Assembly: GCA_018398765.1 (NCBI GenBank)
Contig: JAHBMJ010004664.1
Coordinates: forward strand, 1-58,372
Direction of reading: 5' to 3'
DNA: 58,372 nucleotides
DNA from: Chromera velia
Taxonomy: Eukaryota; Sar; Chromeraceae
Each line of letters starts with the position of its first letter. Positions within the stretch are counted from its first letter, which is position 1. Made by a program: the position numbers and the translations under genes. The notes below the pieces were generated by a model. It was given only the letters and a program-made list of their open reading frames with translations. It did not search any database and was not told where the DNA came from. Positions 11,901 through 22,400 of this stretch are shown piece by piece.

Positions 11901-14900
11901 TGGCTTAAAAGGAGGCATGGTTGACTTTTGTTCCACCTTGTTTGTGTTGGAGTGCGATTATGGCTTAAATAGAGGCATGGTCGACTTTTGTCCCACCTGG
12001 ACCGGTGAACTGGTTTATGTTAGGGTGCTAGGTTAGGGTGCAATTATATCGGTTAAAAGGAGGCATAATCAACGTTTGTCGGACCTTGTTTATGTTAGGG
12101 TACAATTATAGCTTAAAAGGAGGCATGGTCGACTTTTGTCCCACCTTGTTTGTGTTAAAGTGCAGTTATGGCTTGAAAAGAGGCCTGGTTGACTTTTGTC
12201 TGACCTTGGTTTGTTTAGGGTACGATTATGGCTTGAAAAGAGGCATGGTCGGCTTTTGTCCCACCTTGTTTGTGTTAGGGTGAATTATGGCTTAAAAGGA
12301 GGCATGGTCGACCTTTGTCCGACTTTGTTTGTGTTAGGGTGCAATTCTGGCTTGAAAGGAGGCATGGTCGACTTTTGACCCACCTCATTCATAATTGGGT
12401 GCGATTATGGCTTAAAAGGAAGCATGGTCAACTTTTGTCCCACCTGGTTTATGTAAAGGGGCAATCATGGCTTGAAAGGAGGCATGGTCGACTTTTGNAT
12501 GCGATTATGGCTTGAAAGGAGGCATGGCTGACTTTTGTCCCACCTTGTTTATGTTGGGGTGCGATAATGGCTTAAAAAAAGACATGGTCGACTTTTTACC
12601 CACCTAGACCGGTGAGCTAGTTTGTGTTAGGGTGCTAGGTTAGGGTGCAATTATAGCTTGAAAGGAGGTATGGTCAACTTTTGTCGGACCTTGTTTGTAT
12701 TAGGGTACAATTATAGCTTAAAAGGAGGCATGGTCAACTTTTGTTCGACTTTGTTTGTGTTTCGGTGCGATTATGGTTTGAAAGGAGACATGGTCGACTT
12801 TTGTTCCACCTTGTTTATGTTGGGGTGCGATGATGGCTTAAAAAGAGGCATGGTCGACTTTTCTCCCACCTAGACCGGTGAGCTAGTTTGTGTTAGGGTG
12901 CTAGGTTAGAGTGCAATTATGGCTTGAAAGGAGGCATGGTCGACTTTTGTCGGACCTTGTTTGTATTAGGGTACAATTATAGCTTAAAAGGAGGCATGGT
13001 CGAGTTTTGTCCGACCTTGTTTGTGTTAAGGTGAAGTTATGGCTTGAAAGGAGGCATGGTCGACTTTTGTCTGACCTTGGTTTGGTTGGAGTGCGATTAT
13101 GGCTTGAAAAGAGGCATGGTCAACTTTTGTCCCACCTTGTTTGTGTTGAGGTGCATTTATGGCTTGAAAGGAGGCATGGTCAACTTTTGTCCCACCTTGT
13201 TTGTGTTGGGGTACGATTATGGCTTAAAAGGAGGCATGGTCAACTTTTGTCCCACCTTATTTATGATTGGATGCGATTATGGCTTAAAAGGAGGCATGGT
13301 TGACTTTTGTCCCACCTGGACCGGTGAACTGGTTTATGTTAGGGTGCTAGGTTAGAATGCAATTATATGGGTTAAAAGGAGGCATGGTCAACTTTTGTTG
13401 GACCTTGTTTATGTTAGGGTACAATTATAGCTTAAAAGGAGGCATGGTCGACTTTTGTCCCACCTTGTTTGTGTTAAAGTGCAGTTATGGCTTGAAAGGA
13501 GGCATGGTTGACTTTTTCCCACCTTGGTTTGGTTGGGGTGCGATTATGGCTTGAAAAGAGGCATGGTCAACTTTTCTCCCACCTAGACCGGTGAGCTAGT
13601 TTGTGTTAGGGTGCAATTATATGGCTTGAAAGGAGGCATGGTCAACGTTTGTCGGACCTTGTTTATGTTAGGGTACAATTATAGCTCAAAAGGAGGCATG
13701 GTCGACTTTTATCCCACCTTGTTTGTGTTAAGGTGCAGTTATGGCTTGAAAGGAGGCATGGTTGACTTTTGTCTGACCTTGGTTTGGTTGGGGTGCGATT
13801 ATGGCTTGAAAAGAGGCATGGTCAACTTTTGTCCCACCTTGTTTGTATTAGGGTGCAGTTATGGCTTGAAAGGAGGCATGGTCAACTTTTGTCCCACCTT
13901 GCTTGTGTTGGGGTGCAATTATGGCTTAAAAGGAGACATGGTCAATTTTTGTCCGACTTTGTTTGTGTTGTGGTGCAATTATGGCTTGAAAGGAGGCATG
14001 GTCGACTTTTGTCCCACCTTTAAAAGTTATTTATGATTGGGTGCGATTATGGCTTAAAAGGAGGCATGGTCGACTTTTGTCCCACCTTTAAAAGTTATTT
14101 ATGATTGGGTGCAATTATGGCTTAAAAGGAGGCATGGTTAACTTTTGTCCCACCTTGTTTATATTAGGGTGCAGTTATGGCTTGAAAGGAAGCATGGTCG
14201 ACTTTTGTCCCACATTGTTTGTGTTGGGATGCATTTATGGCTTGAAAGGAGGCATAGTTGACTTTTGTCCCACCTTGTTTGAGTTAGGGTGCAGTTATGG
14301 CTTAAAAGGAGGCATGGTCGACTTTTGTCCCACCTTGTTTTTCTTAGGGTGCAATTATGGCTTAAAAGGAGGTATGGTCAACTTTTGTCCCACCTTGGTT
14401 TTGTTAGGGTGCACGTACGTATATAGCTTGAAAGGAGGCATGGTCGACTTTTGTCCTACTTTGTTTATGTTAGGGTGAAATTATGGCTTAAAAGGAGGCA
14501 TGGTCGACTTTTGTCCCACCTTGTTTGTGTTAAGATGCGATTGTGGCTTAAATGAAGGCATGGTCGACTTTTGTCCCACCTTGCATGTTTCTGTTAAGGT
14601 GCAGTTATGGCTTAAAAGGAGACATGGTTGACTTTTGTCCCACCTTGTTTGTGGTGGGGTACGATTATGGCTTGAAAAGAGGCATGGTCGATTTTTATCC
14701 CACCTTGTTTGTGTTAGGGTGCATTTATGGCTTGAAAGGAGGCATGGTCGACTTTTGTCCCACCTTGTTTGAGTTAGGGTGCAGTTATGGCTGAAAAGGA
14801 GGCATGGTCAACTTTTGTCCCACCTTGGTTGTGTTAGGGTGAAATTATGGCTTAAAAAGAGGCATGGTCGACTTTTGTCCCACCTTGGTTATGTTAGGGT

Positions 14901-17900
14901 GAAATTATGGCTTAAAAAGAGGCATGGTCAACTTTTTTCCGACATTGTTTGTGTTAAGGTGCGATTATGGCTTGAAAGGAGGCATGGTCGACTTTTGTTC
15001 TACCTTGGTTGTATTAAGGTGAAATTATGGCTTAAAAGGAGGCATGGTCGACTTTTGTCCCACCTTGCTTGTGTTAAGGTGCAATTATGGCTTAAAAAGA
15101 GGCATGGTCGACTTTTGTCCCACCTTGCATGTTTGTGTTAAGGTGCAGTTATGGCTTGAAAGGAGACATGGTTGACTTTTGTCCCACCTTGGTTTAGTTA
15201 GGGTGCGATTATGGGTTGAAAAGAGGCATGGTTGATTTTTGTCCCACGTTGTTTATGTTAGGGTGCAGTTATGGCTTAAAAGGAGGCATGGTCGACTTTT
15301 GTCCCACATTGTTTGTATTGGGTTGCATTTATGGCTTGAAAGGAGGCATGGTCGACTTTTGTCCCACCTTGTTTGAGTTAAGGTGCAGTTATGGCTTAAA
15401 AGGAGGCATGGTCGGCTTTTGCCCCACCTTGGTTGTGTAAAGGTACAATTATGGCTTAAAAGGAGGCATGGTCGACTTTTGTCCGACTCTCTTTATGTTA
15501 GAGTGCGATTATGGCTTGAAAGGAGGCATGGTCGACTTTTGTCCCACCTTGCATGTTTGTGTTAAGGTGCAGTTATGGCTTGAAAGGAGACATGGTTGAC
15601 TTTTGTCCCACCTTGGTTTGGTTAGGGTGCGATTATGGCTTAAAAGGAGGCATGGTCGACTTTTGTCCCACCTTGGTTATGTTAGGGTGAAATTATGGCT
15701 TAAAAAGAGACATGGTCAACTTTTGTCCGGCTTTGTTTGTGTTGGAGTGCGATTATGGCTTGAAAGGAGGCATGGTCGACTTTTGTCCTACTTTGCTTGT
15801 GTTAGGGTGAAATTATGGCTTAAAAGGAGGCATGGTCGACTTTCGTCCCACTTTGGTTATGTTAGGGTGAAATTATGGCTTAAAAAGAGGCATGGTTGAC
15901 TTTTGTCCCACCTTGTTTTTGTTAGGGTGCGATTGTGGCTTAAAAGGAGGCATGGTCAACTTTTGTCCGACTTTGTTTGTGTTAGGGTGCGATTATGGCT
16001 TAAAAAGAGGCATGGTCAACTTTTCTCCCACCTAGACCGGTGAGCTGGTTTGTGTTAAGGTGTTAGATTAGGGTGCAATTATGGTTGAAAGGAGGCATGG
16101 TCGACTTTTGTCTGACCTTGTTTGTGTTAAGGTGCGATTATGGCTTAAAAGGAGGCATGGTCGACTTTTGTCCCACCTTGTTTATGTAAGGGGGCAATTA
16201 TGGCTTGAAAGGAGGCATAGTCAACTTTTGTCCCACCTTGCATGTTTGTGTTAAGGTGCAGTTATGGCTTGAAAGGAGACATGGTTAACTTTTGTCCCAC
16301 CTTGGTTTGGTTAGGGTGCGATTATGGTTTGAAAAGAGGCATGGTCGATTTTTGTCCGACTCTCTTTATGTTAGAATGCGATTATGGCTTGAAAGGAGGC
16401 ATGGTCAACTTTTGTCCCACCTTGCATGTTTGTGTTAAGGTGCAGTTATGGCTTGAAAGGAGACATGGTTGACTTTTGTCCCACCTTGGTTTGGTTAGGG
16501 TGCGATTATGGTTTGAAAAGAGGCATGGTCGATTTTTGTCCCACCTTGTTTGTGTTAGGGTGCAGTTATGGCTTGAAAGGAGGCATTGTCGACTTTTGTC
16601 CCATATTGTTTGTATTGGGGTGCATTTATGGCTTGAAAGGAGGCATGGTCGACTTTTGTCCCACCTTGTTTGAGTTAAGGTGCAGTTATGGCTTAAAAGG
16701 AGGCATGGTCGACTTTTGTCCCACCTTGGTTATGTTAGGGTGAAATTATGGCTTAAAAAGAGGCATGGTCGACTTTTGTCCCACCTTGTTTTTGTTAGGG
16801 TGCGATTGTGGCTTAAAAGGAGGCATGGTCAACTTTTGTCCCACCTAAACCGGTGAGCTGGTTTGTGTTAAGGTGTTAGATTAGGGTGCAATTATGGTTG
16901 AAAGGAGGCATGGTCGACTTTTGTCCGACCTTGTTTGAGTTAAGGTGCGATTATGGCTTAAAAGGAGGCATGGTCGACTTTTGTCCCACCTTGTTTGTGT
17001 AAAGGGGCAATTATGGCTTGAAAGGAGGCATGGTCAACTTTTGTCCCACCTTGCATGTTTATGTTAAGGTGCAGTTATGGCTTGAAAGGAGACATGGTTA
17101 ACTTTTTTTCTCCCACCTTGGTTTGGTTAGGGTGCGATTATGGTTTGAAAAGAGGCATGGTCGATTTTTGTCCCACCTTGTTTGTGTTAGGGTACAATTA
17201 TGGCTTGAAAGGAGGCATTGTCGACTTTTGTCCCATATTGTTTGTATTGGGGTGCATTTATGGCTTAAAAGGAGGCATGGTCGACTTTTGTCCGACCTTG
17301 GTTGTGTTAGGGTGAAATTATGGCTTAAAAGGAGGCATGGTCGACTTTTATCCCACCTTGTTTGTGTTAGGGTGCGATTGTGGCCTAAAAGGAGGCATGG
17401 TCGACTTTTGTCCCACCTTGCTTTTGTTAGGGTGCGATTGTGGCTTAAAAGGAGGCATGGTCAACTTTTGTCCCACTTTGTTTGTGTTAGGGTGCGATTA
17501 TGGCTTAAAAAGAGGCATGGTCAATTTTTCTCCCACCTAAACCAGTGAGCTGGTTTGTGTTAAGGTGCTAGTTTAGGGTGCAATTATGGTTGAAAGGAGG
17601 CATGGTCGACTTTTTTCCGACCTTGTTTGTGTTAAGGTGCGATTATGGCTTAAAAGGAGGCATGGTCGACTTTTGTCCCACCTTGTTTGTGTAAGGGGGC
17701 AATTATGGCTTGAAAGGAGGCATGGTCAACTTTTGTCCCACCTTGCTTGTATTGGGGTACAATTATGGCTTGAAAGGAGGCATGGTCAACTTTTGTCCGC
17801 TTTTGTTTGTGTTGTGGTGCGATTATGGTTTGAAGGGAGGCATGGTCGACTTTTGTTCCACCTTATTTATGATTGGGTGTGATTATGGCTTAAAAGGAGG

Positions 17901-18009
17901 CATGGTCAACTTTTGTCCCACCTTATTTATGTTAGGGTGAAATTGTGGCTTAAAAGGAGGCATAGTCAACTTTTCTCCCACCTGGACCGGTAAGCTGGTT
18001 TGTGTTAGG
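2905..18009. repeat. 60-bp satellite array, left block
   Basis: About 250 head-to-tail copies of a 60-bp unit. The consensus on the plus strand reads GGCTTAAAAGGAGGCATGG, TCGACTTTTGTCCCACC, TTGTTTGTGTTAGGG, TGCGATTAT. Many units keep a GTCGAC (SalI) site; common variants are GTCAAC, CCGACTTTG and TTGCTT. Because 60 is divisible by 3, two plus frames and one minus frame stay open through a consensus unit, giving long but periodic ORFs (for example 7430-7966). These are not by themselves evidence of a gene. A non-unit cassette containing ACCGGTGAGCTGG interrupts the array at many places. A single N at 12,498 marks an assembly join. Confidence 0.95.
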
Positions 18010-18428
18010 CTAGGGTATTTCACTTATTTGAGCTGACCTAAGATTTTGACAGGTTTTTAGGTATAAAATTTAGTGTTTTAATCTTTTGTCTTGCTTTAAA
18101 CTTAAAATCAAAGCTCTAAAAAGCTTAAAAACCTATTTGGACACTGTTTTAGGTAAGAGGGCTTAAGTTTTTATAGATTATATGAAGTTTTAAGGGTGGT
18201 GTCACTAAAAGTTTTTTTTTTTGGATTTATAACATAGCCTTCATGGGAAAAACGTGTAGAAACCGCCAAAAACCTGCAAAAGCCGCATCTTCGATAGCCC
18301 CTAGCCGCTGTTGATAAAGACTAAAACCATCTTCGGCGGCTTCCAATCAAACGTACTTTAGTGTGTGGGAGGTTTTCCTTACCCCCCCCCCTCCTCCTCT
18401 TCCCTCCCTCCCCTTCCTCAGACCCAGC

Positions 18429-18689
18429 CTAGGACTCGGTCTTCTCCTTTTTATCAGACTCATGGGCAACATTAGTCATCGAAAGCCTCTTAAAAATTTT
18501 GGGCCGCCCATCAGAACAAATCTCATCTCCTGACTCCGCTTTATAGAAAGAATTTACTTTTTCTGTAAGCGTAGTAGGTGGCCAAAGAGACTGCACACCA
18601 TCGCGTTGCAGTGCTTTTTTAATGTTAGACAAGGTGACTCGTTTGCAGACTGGGTGACTCGTTTGACTCGAAAGCTCTACCTTTGTCAT
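18429..18689 (-). CDS. Short open frame inside the transposon, unknown protein
   Basis: An 86-codon frame of ordinary, non-repetitive composition. The best-looking part reads VTLSNIKKALQRDGVQSLW, followed by a segment ending SMTNVAHESDKKEKTES and a TAG stop. It partly overlaps, on the other strand, the start of the 178-codon frame, so probably only one uses the overlap. It may be the last exon of a captured or transposon gene whose upstream exons lie at higher coordinates. No family is recognised. Confidence 0.35.
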   Translation of the reverse strand: MTKVELSSQTSHPVCKRVTLSNIKKALQRDGVQSLWPPTTLTEKVNSFYKAESGDEICSDGRPKIFKRLSMTNVAHESDKKEKTES

Positions 18690-19142
18690 GCGTTACCGGA
18701 GCGAGGGGACTATTCCGTAGGGATTGGAGACATTGTTGCTTGTTGTTGGGAGACGGCTGATGGCAGGAATGAAGAATGGTTTATAAGTAAAGTTTTGGAT
18801 CTGGTTGATCCAAATGATGTGCATCCTGTAACAAAGAAAGGCAGAAGCTTGGGTATTGCCCACATCACACATGTAGAAGAAAATTCAGATTTCTGCACTC
18901 GTATCATTTTATATAAACGTGTGTCTTCTTCTGATGAAACCACCAAATTTGAACCTCTTTTGTTTCGCCAAACTTTAACACCGAGAACAGATGACACGCC
19001 TCTTTCTGCCGTATTCTTTTGGTTGCACTCTGCGATGTTGGTTGGAGGGGGGGTCACGATAAATAATGATGAGCTTGCTCGAGCAGAAAGTCAGTTCAAC
19101 GAGAGAATTGAACAAGCAGATGAAGATGAAGCAAGTGAATGA
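18606..19142 (+). CDS. 178-codon open frame carried by the transposon, unknown protein
   Basis: Continuous from ATG 18,606 to TGA 19,142, with mixed composition unlike the satellite. The first 30 residues overlap an opposite-strand frame and contain a GTGACTCGTTTG direct repeat, so the true start or a splice acceptor (gtttgcag near 18,646) may lie later. The core reads VGIGDIVACCWETADGRNEE, then WFISKVLDLVDPNDVHP; this alternation of hydrophobic strands after GDIVA is reminiscent of small SH3/Tudor/BAH-like barrels, which is only an impression. The tail is acidic (EQADEDEASE). No DDE/hAT transposase motif is visible. It could be transposon cargo or a captured host exon. Confidence 0.55.
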   Translation: MQCFFNVRQGDSFADWVTRLTRKLYLCHALPERGDYSVGIGDIVACCWETADGRNEEWFISKVLDLVDPNDVHPVTKKGRSLGIAHITHVEENSDFCTRIILYKRVSSSDETTKFEPLLFRQTLTPRTDDTPLSAVFFWLHSAMLVGGGVTINNDELARAESQFNERIEQADEDEASE

Positions 19143-19467
19143 CCAATTCTGAATGAAACAAACACCTTTTCTGATCAGTACTGATAAGTTTTACTTTAGT
19201 TTTTCAAGGTTTTTTTAAGTTTTTTCAGGTTTTGCTATAAGTTTTGTAACGTTGTCTTTAATAATTTGAAACTTGAAGTGGCACTTTCATAAAAACCTTT
19301 GAAAACCACTATAAAACGAATCGTTGCTAGCATAGTAAGTATCTGTATGTGGTTTTTTTAGGGAAAAGGACCATTTTGGACATACTTTTAGAGTGTTAGA
19401 TCCTTTCGATTTCTAGAGGGGGGGGGTCAAAAAAATTTTTTTTTTTTTTTTTAGTGATACACCCTAG

Positions 19468-22400
19468 GTGTTAGGGTGCTAGGTTAGGGTGTAATTATGG
19501 CTTGAAAGGAGGCATGGTCAACTTTTGTCGGACCTTGTTTGTGTTAGGGTACAATTATAGCTTAAAAGGAGGCATGGTCGACTTTTGTCCCACCTTGTTT
19601 ATCTTAAAGTGCAGTTATGGCTTGAAAGGGGGCATGGTCAACTTTTGTCTGACCTTGGTTTGGTTAGGGTGCGATTATGGCTTAAAAAGAGGCATGGTCA
19701 ACTTTTGTTCCCCCTTTTTTATGTTAGGGTGCAGTTATGGCTTAAAAGAAGGCATGGTCGACTTTTGTCCCACATTGTTTGTGTTAGGGTGAAATTATAG
19801 CTTGAAAGGAGGCATGGTCAACTTTTGTCCCACCTTGTTTGATTTAGGGTGCAGTTATGGCTTGAAAGGAGGCATGGTCGACTTTTGTCCCACCTTGGTT
19901 GTGTTAGGGTGCAGTTATGGCTTAAAAGGAGGCATGGTCGGCTTTTGTCTCACTTTGCTTGTATTGGGGTGCGATTATGGCTTAAAAAGAGGCATGGTCA
20001 ACTTTTGTCCGACTTTGTTTGTGTTAGGGTGCGATTATGGCAAGAGGGATGGTCAACTTTTGACCCACCTCATTTATGATTGGGTGCAATTATGGCTTAA
20101 AAGGAGGCATGGTCAACTTTTGTCCCACCTGGTTTGTGTAAAGGGGCAATTATGGCTTAAAAGGAGGCATGGTCGACTTTTGTCCCACCTTGCTTATGTT
20201 AGGGTACGATTATGGCTTAAAAGGAGGCATGGTCCACTTTTGTCCGACTTTGTTTGTGTTGTGGTGCAGTTATGGTTTGAAAGGAGGTATGGTCGACTTT
20301 TGTCCCACCTTGTTTGTGTTAGGATGCGATTGTGGCTTAAATGAAGGCATGGTCGACTTTTGTCCCACCTTGCATGTTTTTGTTAAGGTGCAGTTATGAC
20401 CTAAAAGGAGACATGGTTGACTTTTGTCCCACCTTGTTTGTGTTGGGGTACGATTATGGCTTGAAAAGAGGCATGGTCGATTTTTGTCCCACCTGGTTTG
20501 TGTAAGGGGGCAATTATGGCTTGAAAGGAGGCATGGTCGACTTTTATCCCACCTTGCTTGTGTTGAGGTGCGATTATGGCTTGAAAGGAGGCATGGTCAA
20601 CTTTTGTCCGACTTTGTTTGTGTTGTGGTGAGATTATGGCTTAAAAGGAGGCATGGTCAACTTTTGTCCCACCTTATTTATGATTGGGTGCGATTATGGC
20701 TTGAAAGGAGGCATGGTCAACTTTTGTCCCACCTTGTTTGTGTTAGGGTGCGATTATAGCTTAAAAAGAGGCACGGTCGACTTTTTTGCCACCTGAACCG
20801 GTGAGCTAGTTTGTGTTAAGGTGCTAGGTTAGGGTGCGATTATGGCTTAAAAGGAGGCATGGTCGACTTTTGTCCCACCTTGTTTGAGTTAGGGTGTAGG
20901 TATGGCTTAAAAGGAGGCATGGTCAACTTTTGTCCCACCTTGCTTATATTGGGGTGCAATTATGGCTTAAAAGGAGGCATGGTCAACTTTTGTCCAACTT
21001 TGTTTATGTTGTGGTGCGATTATGGCTTGAAAGGAGGCATGTTCGACTTTTGTCCTACCGTATTTATGATTGGGTGCGATTATGGCTTGAAAAGAGGCAT
21101 GGTCGATTTTTGTCCCACCTTTTTTGTGTTAGGGTGCAGTTATGGCTTGAAAGGAGGCATGGTCGACTTTTGTCCCACATTGTTTGTGTTGGGGTGCAAT
21201 TATGGCTTGAAAGGAGGCATGGTCGACTTTTGTCCGACCTTGTTTGAATTAAGGTGCAGTTATGGCTTAAAAGGAGGCATGGTCGACTTTCGTCCTACCT
21301 TGCTTGTATTGGGGTGCGATTATGGCTTAAAAGGAGGCATGGTCAACTTTTGTCCGACTTTGTTTGTGTTGGAGTGCGATTATGGCTTAAAAAGAGGCAT
21401 GTTCGACTTTTGTCCTACCTTATTTATGATTGGGTGTGATTATGGCTTGAAAGGAGGCATGGTCGACTTTTGTCCCACCTTGTTTCTATTGAGGTGCGAT
21501 TATAGCTGAAAAAGAGGTATGGTCAACTTTTCTCCCACCTGGACCGGTGAGCTAGTTTGTGTTAGGGTGCTAGGTTAGGTTGCAATTATGGTTTGAAATG
21601 AGACATGGTTGACTTTTGTTGGACCTTGTTTGTGTTAGAGTACAATTATAGCTTAAAACGAGGCATGGTCAACTTTTGTCCGACCTTGTTTGTGTTAAGG
21701 TGCAATTATGGCTTAAAAGGAGGCATGGTCAACTTTTGTCCGACCTTGTTTGCGTTAAGGTGCGATTATGGCTTAAAAGGAGGCATGGTCGACTTTTGTC
21801 CCACCTTGTTGGTGTTAGAATGAAATTATGGCTCGAAAAGAGGCATGGTTGACTTTTGTTCTAGCTTGCTTATGTTAGGGTACGATTATGGCTTAAAAGG
21901 AGGCATGGTCGACTTTTCTCCCACCTTGTTTGTGTTAGGGTGCAGTTAGCATGGTCGACTTTTGTGCCACCTTGTTTGTGTTAGGGTGCGATTATGGCTT
22001 AAGAAGAGGCATGGTCAACTTTTGTCCGACTTTGTTTGTGTTGGAGTGTGGTTATGGCTTGAAAGGAGGCATGTTCGACTTTTGTCCTACCGTATTTATG
22101 ATTGGGTGTGATTATGGCTTGAAAAGAGGCATGGTCGACTTTTGTCCCACCTGGTTTATGTAAGGGGGCAATTATGGCTTGAAAGGAGACATGGTCGACT
22201 TTTGTCCCACCTTTTTTGTGTTAGGGTGCAGTTATGGCTTGAAAGGAGGCATGGTCGACTTTTGTCCCACATTGTTTGTGTTGGGGTGCAAGTATGGCTT
22301 GAAAGGAGGCATGGTCGACTTTTGTCCCACCTTATTTGAATTAAGCTGCAGTTATGGCTTAAAAGGAGGCATGGTTGACTTTTGTCCCACCTTGGTTGTA

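Larger units (their letters stand above)
18010..19467. mobile_element. Inserted DNA transposon, hAT-like by target-site duplication
   Basis: The satellite stops at 18,009 and resumes at 19,468. The insert begins CTAGGGTATTTCACT (18,010-18,024) and ends AGTGATACACCCTAG (19,453-19,467), an imperfect terminal inverted repeat. It is flanked by a perfect 8-bp direct duplication, GTGTTAGG, at 18,002-18,009 and 19,468-19,475. Length is 1,458 bp. An 8-bp duplication and short inverted repeats are typical of hAT and some other cut-and-paste families. No transposase domain was recognised, so it is probably non-autonomous. It carries protein-like open frames on both strands. The superfamily is an inference; the boundaries are directly visible. 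Confidence 0.85.
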
